Source: Plantago ovata (lineage: Eukaryota; Streptophyta; Magnoliopsida; Lamiales; Plantaginaceae). From it: a stretch of DNA of 64,000 bases. The stretch spans positions 56,332,425 through 56,396,424 of the forward strand of contig CM051457.1 of NCBI GenBank assembly GCA_028274465.1, read 5' to 3'. Below are positions 32,120-44,223 of the stretch, one piece after another. Each line of letters opens with the position of its first letter. Positions within the stretch are counted from its first letter, which is position 1. Position numbers and translations under genes: made by a program. The notes under the pieces are model-generated. The model ran no database searches. It saw only the letters and a program-made list of their open reading frames with translations, and had not been told where the DNA came from.

Positions 32120-32479
32120 GCTGAAACAGGTATTCAGCAAGCCAAAGTATTCCTGTCTAAAAGACTCAATCACTAATTTCTTCTAAGAAATGATAAGTCA
32201 CTACATGATTGCTGAAACAGGCATTCAGCAAGTAATTCCTTCAAAACGGGTATTTGTTAGGAACTTGATCACTTGCTGAGACAGGCACTCAGTAAGAGAA
32301 AGAACTTAAGGATTGTTGAGACGGGTACTCAGACAATCAAAAGATACTGAAACAGGTATTCAAGTATCAAAGGAATTTCTGAGACGGGAACTCAGAAAAA
32401 AAGAGCAAAAGCTCATCTCTCAGATTTTACCAAAAGATCTCAAGTATAAAAGAATTTACTGATACGGGAAATCAGAAAT
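32120..32479 (+). ncRNA. Array of seven hairpins with loop ACRGGNA (A)
   Basis: Seven inverted repeats follow the pol stop. All put a seven-base loop AC(A/G)GGNA between stems of 6-10 bp that differ from unit to unit but stay complementary: 32120-32138 (GCTGAA/TTCAGC), 32209-32231 (TTGCTGAA/TTCAGCAA), 32272-32296, 32311-32338, 32343-32369, 32376-32398 (TTTCTGAG/CTCAGAAA) and 32452-32479. Unit 1 extends with TTGGC/GCCAA. The function is unknown; I suggest an RNA structure because pairing is kept while sequence changes. The ncRNA label is provisional: it may be a structured part of the element's mRNA. Confidence 0.6.
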
Positions 32480-32862
32480 ATCTTTTAATCTTAGGAAATA
32501 TGAGATATCTAAGTAAGGGGGAACTTTCAGCAAGTATCTAGATTGTTAATTCAAACTCGCTGAAAAGATTCTTGTCTATTTCAGCAAGCAATCTATCCCT
32601 TAATACTCGGTAAAATCAATTTGTGACGTTAAACTGGCACAGATAAACTCGCAATAATCATGACATGAAATTCAATCGTGGCCATTGATTAAAAGGAGTT
32701 ACTTATCTAACGGCTAACAAAACAAAGAGAGAGAGTGCTCTGACGGTTTTAGTTAGTGGGCCACTACGCATTCAATGCAAAGGCTCCACTAACTCCAGTG
32801 TTTCTCTGTTTTACCCTTGCTGAGAGCTCAAATCGATTGAGTTTCTCACACACCAGAGACAC

Positions 32863-33003
32863 TATATAAAGAAGGAGTTAGAGAAATGACAAAATTCTTT
32901 AACTCACATTTCCTTTCTCTGCAAATTCTAGCCTGAATCTACTGTACCTCCGGTCAAAAAGCAAACTATCTTTTTCTACACATTTTCTTGCTCTATATAA
33001 GAA
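32863..33003 (+). promoter_or_regulatory. Probable internal promoter before the extra ORF (A)
   Basis: TATATAAA at 32863-32870, 134 nt before the ATG at 33004, within CAGAGACACTATATAAAG. A second TATATAAG lies just before the ATG. The same TATA context is present in B at the same distance (49526-49534, minus strand). The region 32500-32860 is non-coding with a purine tract (AAGGGGGAAC near 32515). An own transcript for the extra ORF is inferred. Confidence 0.45.
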
Positions 33004-36000
33004 ATGGCTCCCAAGAGACAGTCATCTAAGTCCTCAAAGTCGTCAAGGTTGACAGTGCTGAAACACGCACTGCTCCGGTGACTACTCCGACCACAAACAC
33101 AACGAAAGTTGTGTTGAAAAACGACCGAATCTCAGAAAACCTATGCCTCCGTCATATCTTGACACTGCAAAGTGTGAGATGTTGATGCAATGGGGAGGGT
33201 TTGCAAAAGAAAAGTACATTAGGTACTTTTATGAACAAGAACTCGATGACCAAAATGAAGAGGCGCTTGAGTTTATCAAGCAGCAAGGCCTCATGAACTT
33301 TATCTCTGCTCGCACTAAGCAAGTGAGCATGATTGATACAATGGAATTCTACAACAATGCAGAAATCCAGTCCCTTACAGACAGTAATGGAGTCACTGAA
33401 AAAGTGATCCTTACTTATGTTCAGAACACGCAAATCGTCCTGAAATGGACTGATTTAGCGGAGATATTTCAGATTCCAACCACTGGAACTGAAGATGACG
33501 TCACTGCCACTGACGAAGAAATTGAAGCTTTCTACAGTGACGTCAGAAATGAGAAAATGAAGAAAGGCGAGATAGCTCCCGTGACTTGGACAAAGCACGT
33601 TAAGAGAAAGCATCTCTGCCATTCACTGGTCTAGTAGCTCTGCTACTGATAAAAGTTCTTGACTCCCAAGTTGGAGGAATTGACCAAGTAGGCCTGAGAA
33701 GATGGCCATTGCTGATGCATATCATGAAAATAAAACGGAACTTAACTGGGCTAAGTACATTTTCAACAGGCTTGTTGATTGTGTTACTAAGTTTAAGGTA
33801 AAGGTAGAAGACAACAAGGTCTCACCTTCCTTTCCAGTTATGTATGGAATCAAGATATGCTATATCCTTGAACATTTCAGGATTCAGCTAAGAAACCCAT
33901 TGCCAATCAAGAAATCTGTGTGCAATGTGGGAAGATCTTTCTACAAGCAGAATGTACCTAAGATTGCTGGAAAGAAAACCAAGAAGACAACAACTGCAAA
34001 TGTTGTCAGCACAAGCCAGCAAGAAAGGTATACAACAGCTGCAGATGTTACCACTCAGCAACTTAGAGATGAAACTGCTGTTGGTGGTGGTAACACAAAT
34101 GAAACTGCTGTAGAAACTCAACAAGGTACGTGTACAACACCTGTTGCTGAAAATGCAACAATAGATGACTCTGGGAAACTGGAGAAATCTAACAAGAAAA
34201 GAGAAAGCTGATGATGACACTCAGACTGCAGCGTCATCAGCAAACCCCGTACCTAAGAGGAAACGGACAAGCAAAAAAGAAAGAAGACACTGGCTCGCAG
34301 TCAGTCCCTGATGTCCAAGACCCTCAGTCAATTCCAGACAAATGCTGAAACGCATTTGCCAGTAGATGTTGCTGACGGATTACTGAAACCTATGTCAGCA
34401 ATGTTGAAGTGTTGCGGAAGCCTTCAACAATCAACTTAACGTTGATACTCTACTGAGAATAGACCACAAGGCAGTGGAAATGAAATTCTTGCCCAAGTCC
34501 CCGATATCTACATTGTAGATAACTTAGATGATCCAACCATGGAACCAGTAAGCGACATTGCTGCGATCTGCAAAAAGCGGCACTTGCTGATGCTGCTGAA
34601 AAGATGGTTGCTGAACAAGCAACTCATCAAGTTGCTGAAACAACGCTTTGAAGGACCAGTTGCTGAAATAGCAATGGTTCCAGTTCCTGAATGCTGCTGA
34701 AACTCAAGAAGCATTATTCAAAGACGCATCTCATGATGTGAGAATACTGGCCCAAGTTCACCAAAGACATCAATTGACAAAGTCCAGCTTGTACTGGAAG
34801 ATTTAAGCAAACAATGGAGTTGGAGATTGGAAGAATCATCCATCATCCAATAAGTCATTGATCTCTTCATGACAAGCAGTGAGCTCAAAGGTCAAGATGC
34901 TTCTGCTCAACTTGTCATTTCAGAGACAAGGGAGATTGCTGAAACCGCACAGCTTTCTCAGATAGAGCAAAACCACTGCTGAAGAAAGCTGAAGAAACAG
35001 TCCAAGAAGCTGTGAAGAAAACTGGAAAGGAAACTGAATGCTGAACGGACTGAGCCACAACGTGCTTCTCAGCACAGTGTAGTTAATTCAACCCAGTACT
35101 AAAACTTCAAATTCTGAAAATGTTCTTTTGCTAAAATTATCCTTTCTCTACAGACTTCTCAAGATGCAAGTCAGATGGTTGCTGAAGCCTCTGCACCAGA
35201 ACCAACACTCCCTGCTCACAGCAGGTAGTTAAAATTTGGGTATAAAAACTAAGTTTGACACACTTAGTACTTGTGTCAACTAATTTTATTTCAGGATGAA
35301 CAAATGGAGGATGCTACTCAAGCTCCTCATGGAATGGAATTGTACTACATGAGCTTGATGACTCTCAGCAGGTAATCATGTTTCAGATATAACTCTAAAA
35401 CAATTCTCCAAACCAATCCTGATCTAAATAATAAGGAATAAAACCGTAGCTTTTGTTTTATAGATCATTTTCAAACTCGTTTTGAACTATTCAAAAAAAA
35501 ATGTCTAAATTATGCCATTGAACTCCAACTGAAGAATCTATGAGATGAAGCCTACTCTTTGAATGAAAGAGATATTTCAGCGATTCCCGCGTGTTTGTAT
35601 TTCGAAAGAACGGATTTTGTTCTTTTTCAGGCTCAAAAGGAGACCACTGAAGTGGTACTCATCACTGAAGATCAGCAAGTAAGTTCTGAAGAAACTATAC
35701 TTGAACTTCAAAGGACAACTTTGTCAAGAGTTGCTAAGTCCGTCAGCAACTGGCAAAGGTACAGGAGAATGGATTTCTCAGATCTTCACCTTCATCTCTC
35801 AACGAGAAAAGATATCTTCTCTGCTAAAGCTCGAAACATTTGTCCACTCCATCCTTTCTGAAGAAATGAAGAAATGACATATTCTCAACAAATGGCTCAA
35901 ATCTGATTGCTCAAATCAGAGAGAGAATATGAAGGCCAAATTTAAGAGTGCCTCTCCAGCTGAACAAGGTGATGCTCAAAGGTCTTTTTGTACCTGTGGT

Positions 36001-36715
36001 GGCTGATCCACAAATTAACTGAGGAGGAAGAGGAAGTGACAAGTGTTGCTTTGTATAAGCACGTTGGAGCTAGTCATTCTAACAGATGATGAAGAAGAAG
36101 AAGAAGAAGAGAAACATTCCCACTGATCCCAGTGATGATGAAGGGAATATTCTAAGGACAAGAAAGACGACGATGATGACAATCAAGGTCCAAGTCCTGA
36201 TGCTGGTGGATTGAAGTTAACAGTTGACAATACTCAATCTGACAATCAGCAAGCTGAACAAACAATCTCAGCAAGAATCTCAACCTCTCCTGCTGATGTT
36301 GAAATCATCACCTGTGCAAGGTGCTGATACTGAAGAATAATACGCTAGAAAAAGGGCTGCCTGAAAAATGGCAAAAGTCCAGTTTCTGATGCCAAGGTTA
36401 CTGAAGAAAACCTTGATGATGAGGATGAACAACAGATGAATATTACCAACGCGCTTTACAAAACAGTCTCTTGATCCATGCAAGGCATACGCAGGATCTA
36501 GAACTTGGTGAATCTTCAAGACCAAGACCAAAGGAAGTTCCATCCCTTCCACTTCTACTGGCGAAACTCCAGTAATTGAGCACAAACAAATCAATTAAAA
36601 CTAACTACTGGCGAAACTCCAGTAATTGAGCCACAAACTCAATTTAAACAACTAACTACTGGTGAAACTCCAGTTGTTGAGTCTGAAGCGTTGCCATCAG
36701 CAACCACTCAACAAA
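33004..36715 (+). pseudogene. Extra ORF of A, left copy at the gap edge (error-rich)
   Basis: Near-identical to 36864-40570, but with a very high density of small length differences not seen in the right copy or in C, and it ends in the assembly gap. Recognisable pieces run in the same order: MPPSYLDTAKCEMLMQWGGF, then RNPLPIKKSVCNVGRSFYKQ, then the VAET-rich middle and the TGETPV repeats. The most economical reading is an uncorrected duplicate of one locus at a contig end, not a second biological copy. Treat it as unreliable. Confidence 0.65.
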
Positions 36716-36815
36716 NNNNNNNNNNNNNNNNNNNNNNNNNNNNNNNNNNNNNNNNNNNNNNNNNNNNNNNNNNNNNNNNNNNNNNNNNNNNNNNNNNNNN
36801 NNNNNNNNNNNNNNN
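36716..36815. other. Assembly gap (100 N)
   Basis: Exactly 100 unknown bases, the usual placeholder for a gap of unknown size. It lies between two near-identical copies of the same sequence (33004-36715 and 36816 onward). Confidence 0.98.
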
Positions 36816-36863
36816 AAAAAGCAAAAACTATCTTTTTCTACACATTTCTGCCCTCATATAAGA

Positions 36864-39800
36864 ATGGCTCCAAGAGACAGTCATCTAAGTCCTCAAAGTC
36901 GTCAAAGGTTGACAGTGCTGAACAGCATGCTCCGGTGACTACTCCGGATTCTCGACCAAAACACACGAAAGTTGTGTGTTGAAAAACGACCGAATCTCAG
37001 AAACAACCTATGCCTCCGTCATATCTTGACACTGCAAAGTGTGAAGTGTTGATGCAATGGGGAGGATTTGCCAAAGAAAAGTACATTTAGGTACTTTTAT
37101 GAACAAGAACCGATGACCAAAATGAAGAGGCGCTTGAGTTTATCAAGCATCAGGCCTCCTGAACTTTATCTCTGCTCGCACTAAGCATGTGAGCATGATT
37201 GATACATGGAATTCTACAACAATGCAGAAATTCAGTCCCTTACAGGACAGAATGGAGTCACTGAAAAAGTGATCCTACTTATGTTCCGAAACACGCAAAT
37301 GTCCTGAAATGGACTGATTTAGCGGAGATATTTTAGATTCCAACGACTGGAACTGAAGATGACGTCACTACCATTGACGAAGAAATTGAAGCTTTGTACA
37401 GTGACGTCAGAAATGAGAAAATGAAGAAAGGCGAGATAGCTCCCGTGACTTGGACAAAGCACGTTAAGAGAAAGCATCTCTGCCATTCACTTGGTCTAGT
37501 AGCTCTGCTACTGATAAAAGTTCTTGACTCCCAAGTTCGAGGAATTGACCAAGTAGGCCTGAGAAGATGGCCATTGCTGATGCATATCCATGAAAATAAA
37601 ACGGAACTTAACTGGGCTAAGTACATTTTCAACAGGCTTGTTGATTGTGTCACTAAGTTTAAGGTAAAGGTAGAAGACAACAACGTCTCACCTTCCTTTC
37701 TAGTTATGTATGGAATCAAGATATGCTATATCCTTGAACATTTCAGGATTCAGCTAAGAAACCCATTGCCAATCAAGAAATCTGTGTGCAATGTGGGAAG
37801 ATCTTTCTACAAGCAGAATGTACCTAAGATTGCTGGAAAGAAAACTAAGAAGACAACAACTGCAAATGTTGTCAGCACAAGCCAACAAGAAAGGTATACA
37901 ACAGCTGCAGATGTTACCACTCAGCAACTTAGAGATGAACCTGCTGTTGGTAGTGGTAACACAAATGAAACTGCTGTAGAAACTCAACAAGGTACGTGTA
38001 CAACCCTGTTGCTGAAAAAGCAACTATAGATGACTCTAGGAAACTTGAGAATCTAACAAGAAAAAGAGGAAAGCTGATGATGACACTCAGACTGCAGCGT
38101 CATCAGCAAACCCCGTACCTAAGAGGAAACGGACAAGCAACAAAAGAAAGAAAACACTGGCTCGCCAGTCAGTCCCTGATGTCCAAGACTCCTCAGTCAA
38201 TTCCCAGACAAATGCTGAAACGCATTTGCCAGTAGATGTTGCTGACGTGATACTGAAACCTATGTCAGCAATGTTGAAGTGATTGCGGAAGCCTTCAACA
38301 ATCAACTCAACGTTGATAACTCTACTGAGAATAGACCACAAGGCAGTGGAAATGAAATTCCTGCCCAAGTCCCCGATATCTACATTGTAGATAACTTAGA
38401 TGATCCAACCATGGAACCAGTAAGCGACATTGTTGCTGATCTGCAAAAAGCGGCACTTGCTGATGCTGCTGAAAAGATGGTTTGCTGAACAAGCAACTCA
38501 TCAAGTTGCTGAAACAACGCTTGCTGAAGGACCAGTTGCTGAAATAGCAATGGTTCCAGTTCCTGAAGTTGCTGAAACTCAAGAAGCATTATTCAAAGAC
38601 GCATCTCAAGATGCTGAGAATACTGGCCCAAGTTCACCAAAGACATCAATTGACAAAGTCCAGCTTGTACTGGAAGATTTAAGCAAACAAATGGAGTTGG
38701 AGATTGAAGAATCATCCAATAAGTCAATTGATCTCTTCATGACAAGCAGTGAGCTCAAAGGTCAAGATGCTTCTGCTCAACTTGTCATTTCAGAGACAAG
38801 GGAGATTGCTGAAACCGCACAGCTTTCTCAGATAGAGCAAAACCAGAAGTCTGCTGAAGAAACAGTCCAAGAAGCTGAAGAAACTGTTAATGCTGAAAGG
38901 ACTGAGCCACAACCTGTGCTTCCTCAGCAGGTAGTTAATTCAACCATCAGTAAAACTTCAAATTCTGAAAATTGTTCTTTTGCTAAAATTATCCTTTCTC
39001 TACAGACTTCTCAAGATGCAAGTCAGATGGTTGCTGAAGCCTCTGCACCAGAACCAACACTCCCTGCTCAGCAGGTAGTTAATAATTTTGGTATAAAAAC
39101 TAAGTTTGACAGCTTAGTACTTGTGTCTAACTATAATTTATTTCAGGATGAACAAATGGAGGATGCTTACTCAAGCTCCTCATGGAATGGAAATTGTACT
39201 ACATGAGCTTGATGACTCTCAGCAGGTAAATCATGTTTCAGATATAAACTCTAAAACAATTCTCCAAACCAATCCTGATCTAAATAATAAGGAATAAAAC
39301 CGTAGCTTTTGTTTTATAGATCATTTCAAACTCGTTTTGAACTATTCAAAAAAAAATGTCTGAATTTATGCCATTGAACTCCAACTGAAGAATCTATGAG
39401 ATGAAGCATACTCTTTGAATGAAAGAGATATTTCAGCGATTCCCGTGTTTGTATTTCGAAAAGAAACGGATTTAGTTCTTTTTCAGGCTCAAAAGGAGAC
39501 CACTGAAGTGGTACTCATCACTGAAGATCAGCAAGTAAGTTCTGAAGAACTATACTTGAACTTCAAAAGGACAACTTTGTCAAGAGTTGCTAAGTCCGTC
39601 AGCAACTGGCAAAGGTACAGGAGAATGGATTTCTCAGATCTTCACCTTCATCTCTCAAACGAGAAAAAGATATCTTCTCTGCTAAAGCTCGAAACATTTG
39701 TCCACTCCATCCTTCCTGAAGAAATGACATATTCTCAGCAAATGAGCTCAAATCTGATTGCTCAAATCAGAGAGAATATGAAGGCCAAATTTAAGAGTGC

Positions 39801-42301
39801 CTCTCCAGCTGAACAAGCTGTGATGCTCAAAGGTCTTTTTGTACCTGTGGTGGCTGATCCCCACAAATTAACTGAGGAAGAGGAAGTGACAAGTGTTGCT
39901 TTGTATAAGCACGTGGAGCTAGTCATTCTAACAGATGATGAAGACGAAGAAGAAGATGAAACATTCCCACTGATCCCAGTGATGATGAAGGAAATATTCT
40001 AAGGACAAGAAAGACGACGATGATGACAATCAAGGTCCAAGTCCTGATGCTGGTGGATTGAAGTTAACAGTTGCTGACAATACTCAATCTGACAATCAGC
40101 AAGCTGAACAACAACAATCTCAGCAAGAATCTCAACCTCCTCCTGCTGATGCTGAAAATCAATCACCTGTGCAAGTTGCTGATACTGAAGAATAATACGC
40201 TAGAAAAAGGGCTGCCTTGAAAAATGGCAAAAGTCTAGTTTCTGATGCCAAGGTTACTGAAGAAAACCTTGATGATGAGGATGAACAAGATGAAGATTAC
40301 CAACGCGCTTTACAAAACAGTCTCTTGATCCATGCAAGGCATACGCAGGATCTAGAACTTGGTGAATCTTCAAGACCAAGACCAAAGGAAGTTCCATCCC
40401 TTCCACTTACTATTGGCGAAACTCCAGTAATTGAGCCACAAACTCAATTAAAACTAACTACTGGCGAAACTCCAGTAATTGAGCCACAAACTCAATTGAA
40501 ACAACTAACTACTGGTGAAACTCCAGTTGTTGAGTCTGAAGCGTTGCCATCAGCAACCACTCAACAAAAAGGAAGTGAAGCTACTGATAAAGGTTCAAAA
40601 GTTGCTCAACTTGATGAATCTGAGGATGATGACGACTTTTCAGATCATGACGATGAACAATCAAAGCGAGACCCAAAGTTGTTCAGATTCCTCCTCCTGA
40701 TTATATCACTGATAAAGGAGATTCATTAAGAGCCGAACTGCTATTACAAGATGATCAGTTTGCTTCCGAACTAAAAGTTCATTCCTTGACACCACATTTA
40801 GTGCCGTTCCCAAGAGTTGAGGAGTTTACTCCCAGAATTCTAGCACTAAAACAAGTCCATGATGCCTGCAAAGCTGAAGATGAGGCATTGCTTGCTGAGA
40901 GCCCACTTGACATTGGAAAGATATTGGCTACAGTGCTGAGACGCACTACAACTTTGACAATAGCTCAAAAAGACATCATTCTTTATCACAAGAGCTATGA
41001 AGAAGATGTAAGTCAAGCGCTCAGGCTTGCAAAGAATGCTCTCGTAAAGGCTCAGACTTACATGGATGAGAAGGCCGCAACAGAGAAAAGACATGATGAA
41101 TATTCAAAGAGCGTTGTCAACAATGACATCTGACCAACAACAAATCATCATGAAGTATAACAGTTTAAACACTCTTGCTGAAAATTGCAATGAGTTTTAT
41201 TCTCTGCACATCACTCCGATGTTGCAATCCATGTCTAAGGGGGAAAAGAAGAATACTAGAAAAAGAAACCAAACCCCTCCTACTCCTGCTGTTGATGTGC
41301 CACTACCAATAGAACCTCTTGCTGAAAAAGAGCAAAGTTCTAAAAGACAAGCAGAATCTGAGTTGAATTCAGCAAGTAACAAAAAGAGAAAAACCGCTGC
41401 TGACACTCAAGATTTTTGTCATACTGAAAGTCATCACAATCTGAATGAAGATGATGAAGATGATGACAATCAAACAATAGCTCAAGCCATAAGAGCTAGA
41501 CCCTTAACAGCCGTGACTCCGTCTGGCCATTCAAAGCATTTCTCGTCTGACTCTTCAGCAAGAGATCAAGACAATGCTAAAACAAGAAGAAGAAGGCAAA
41601 GACAGGAAGAGAAAAGGCTGGACAACATTGCTATTGGCTCCGGCATTGAATACACAAAGACCAGCAATGAGGAAACCACTCAGAATGTAATCAGAAACAT
41701 TCATGGTTGCTGGATTTTAAAGCTGGAAGACTTGCTGGTAAATGAGTTCTTTCCTACAGCCATATTGAATCAAATGTTCAAATGGATTGAACTCAAGGTC
41801 CAAAGAAAGCAAAGGGAAGAATCCCTCCCAAGAAATATTGCTGGGAAATGGTTGAATCTTGAGGTCCATGTAAGAAGAATTGCCATTGGTAAGACATACA
41901 AACAAGAACCAAATCTTATCAAACCACCTGGCATTGCTTACTACTCTGACCCGGTAACAAAGAAACCTAAGAAGAAACTTGGATTGATTCCTTATGAGTA
42001 CTTCTATCTCACTGCTAAGGATCAAGAAGAAGATCTTCTCTGGCTAAGAAAGATTCATCCGAAAAGCATTTCAGATACACAGCTTCTCCATGCCAACAAT
42101 TGGGGCATGCATTTGTGGGTAATTAATTACATGGAAATGAATGCTGAAAAGCATCATCATACTGCCTCCAAAAACGCAAGAATTTTTCAACTACAAGTCC
42201 GTAGGCTTCTGGAAAACTACGAAAAGGACTGTGTTGAATTTACTGCACTTGCTGAGAAGAGTGTAAGAGAGATTTTGAGAAAATGTTCTGAAAGAGCTTA
42301 A
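36864..42301 (+). pseudogene. Extra 3' ORF of Sirevirus A (broken)
   Basis: Same protein family as the C copy at 58757-63988 and in the same position, between RNase H and the 3' LTR. Parts by order: a basic start (QSSKSSKSSK), an N-terminal conserved domain (YLDTAKCEVLMQWGGF... to VCNVGRSFYKQN), a long repetitive middle rich in VAET, glutamine and acids, three GT...AG modules (38931-39005, 39075-39146, 39226-39486), a helical domain (SRVAKSVSNWQRYRRMDFSD), an acidic run, three TGETPV repeats (40412-40540), and a conserved C-terminal domain (HGCWILKLEDLLVNEFFPTA...) ending ALAEKSVREILRK. The last 411 codons (41066-42301) are open. Several breaks lie elsewhere. Confidence 0.75.
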
Positions 42302-42566
42302 GTCCCTGCAATAGTTTTTGTTAAAGTTTTTGTTTGCTGATTCTGTTTATGTTATCTATGCTATTTCATGTAAACTTCTGAAAGATAACTATCAGCAATG
42401 AAACTTTTGACTCTTATTTGTTTTTTATTATGCAATTTACTTATGCTTACTGTTTAATTATTCAAGTATGCTTGCATTAATCAACTGATTTATTCAACAT
42501 CAGAAACCTCTAAAAGGGTAACAATTAATTTAGCCATGGATTGCTAACATCAAAAAGGGGGAAATT
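42302..42566 (+). other. 3' non-coding tail and purine tract of A
   Basis: AT-rich 265-nt stretch between the extra ORF and the LTR. It ends in the purine tract AAAAAGGGGGAAATT that primes plus-strand synthesis in LTR elements. A shorter AAGGGGGAAAAG occurs inside the ORF near 41238. Confidence 0.7.
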
Positions 42567-44218
42567 TGTTAGGAAAACTTGTAATTTTGATGAGCAATTA
42601 ACCATGCTAAATTAAGGAAAGTCCAGTAACTAGTACTCTTAAGGTCCATAGGATTTTAGAATTTTAAGGACATTGTAAAAGAGGAACGTTTGCTGAAGAC
42701 TTAGATTAGGTGCTAGATAAGTTATTTCTTTTGCGTATGATGTATTTTATTTTCTGAAAAGAAAATAACTTATTGATGCTGAAGCTTATGATGTATCTTA
42801 TTTTCTAAAAAGAAAATAACCTGTTGAAGCATTTGCTGAAGATATACTTTGTTTATTACAAACAAATTATTGAAGCAAATAGAAACCGCTCAGAATCTTG
42901 AAGACTTTTGAAGATCTGAAGACTTGAAGAAATTGAAGATCTGAAGACTAGAAGATTGCTGAAGACTGGTATCCACAAAGGCACGTGTTGCTCAGAAAGT
43001 GGAAAATTCAGCAACAGTATTGCATAAGTGAAAATCTGAAAGACAGATTAGGTTGTGCTTGCTGAAACTGAGACTAACCACTTGCTGATGGAACATATGT
43101 GACCTCTTGCTGAATGTACGTGAATTTGCGCTCCAATGTTACTGTTTGAATTCTATTCAAATGTGCATTTAATGCAAAGCTTACACACGAAGGACATGAA
43201 GACTAGAAGACAAACAAAGACGCTGCTGAAAGTACAAAAGCAAGATAGTGACATGTTAAGGAACAAAAGCCTTAGGATTTGAAATTCAAACGGCTCCTTA
43301 CTTACTCTATAAATAGAGGTCATCCGGCAAAGAGTTGAAGTGTGTCAACAACGGGATCAAACTCTCACTTGTGCTTAAAACTCACAAACCTTCAAACACT
43401 CTTACTGCCATTGATCCGTTCTAAGACTTAAAGCTTGAAAAAGCTACTTGTGAAGAAGTAGAACAAACTTGGCTAAGAAATTAGTTAAGTGTTCTTTCTT
43501 TCAAACAAGAACAAGTGTTGACACCAGAAACAATCAAACTTGTTTACTGCAAAGTATTCCAAGTTGTGTTTCTTAGATTACTTGTTGTAACTGAATAAGT
43601 TATAATTAAGTCATCTCACCCCAAAACTCTCTAACTGAAAATACACCCTTTCAGGCGTGATATTCAGGGGGAACTTAATCGAGCATAGTTTTGCTCATTA
43701 AAAGTACCAAGTTTGGTGGAGAACAAGGTTGAGTTCTCTAGTTTAGGTTGGAGACAAAGCAAGTGTGCTTTGGTTTCTGTTGAATCGCTTTAGATAGAAG
43801 ATTGTAAGGAACCTCAATCATATCTTAGTGGATTCAGTCCTAGAAAGGACGAAGTGGATTAGTTGAGAGATTACGCCACTCTCAGATACCACTATAAAAG
43901 TGTTTGTGTGATTTACTTACTGTATTTAGCTTTCAGCAAATCATATCTGTCTGTACACAGTCACTCACTTCACTTGCTGAAACCTTTACTTACTGAAAGA
44001 GCACTTATTGTATCAAAGACTTCCGCTCTCTGATTTTAAGTATCAGCAAACCAAGCTACTGTAAGTAACTTACGCTTGCTGAGAAAGTTAAGTATCAGCA
44101 AACTCATTACTGAAAAGTAATAAGTACTTGCTGAGAAAGTTTTAAACGACGAAAGTTTGAAAAGACTATTCACCCCCCCCCCCCTCTAGTATTTTCTTGT
44201 TGTTTAAAGGGACCAACA
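42567..44218 (+). repeat. 3' LTR of Sirevirus A
   Basis: 1,652-bp LTR near-identical to 24550-26181, with the TATA box at 43308-43316, directly after the purine tract and ending at GGGACCAACA before TTAAT. Confidence 0.9.
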
Positions 44219-44223
44219 TTAAT

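Larger units (their letters stand above)
24427..44218 (+). mobile_element. Sirevirus A (Ty1/copia), inserted in the LTR of B
   Basis: Plus-strand Sirevirus flanked by a perfect TTAAT duplication. Layout: unusual left end (24427-24549), 5' LTR (24550-26181), Met-type primer site (26184-26195), gag-pol (26292-32099), hairpin array (32120-32479), promoter-like region, extra ORF (a duplicated assembly around a gap; the better copy is 36864-42301), purine tract (AAAAAGGGGGAAATT, 42552-42566) and 3' LTR (42567-44218). The two LTRs are near-identical apart from a short length difference, so the insertion is young. Gag-pol is broken at about five points, the extra ORF at several. The true element length is uncertain because of the gap. 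Confidence 0.9.

Noticed and set aside
32120-32479. CRISPR-like array
   Set aside because: The repeated parts are hairpins with changing stems and irregular spacing in a plant retroelement. There are no identical repeats with unique spacers and no cas genes.
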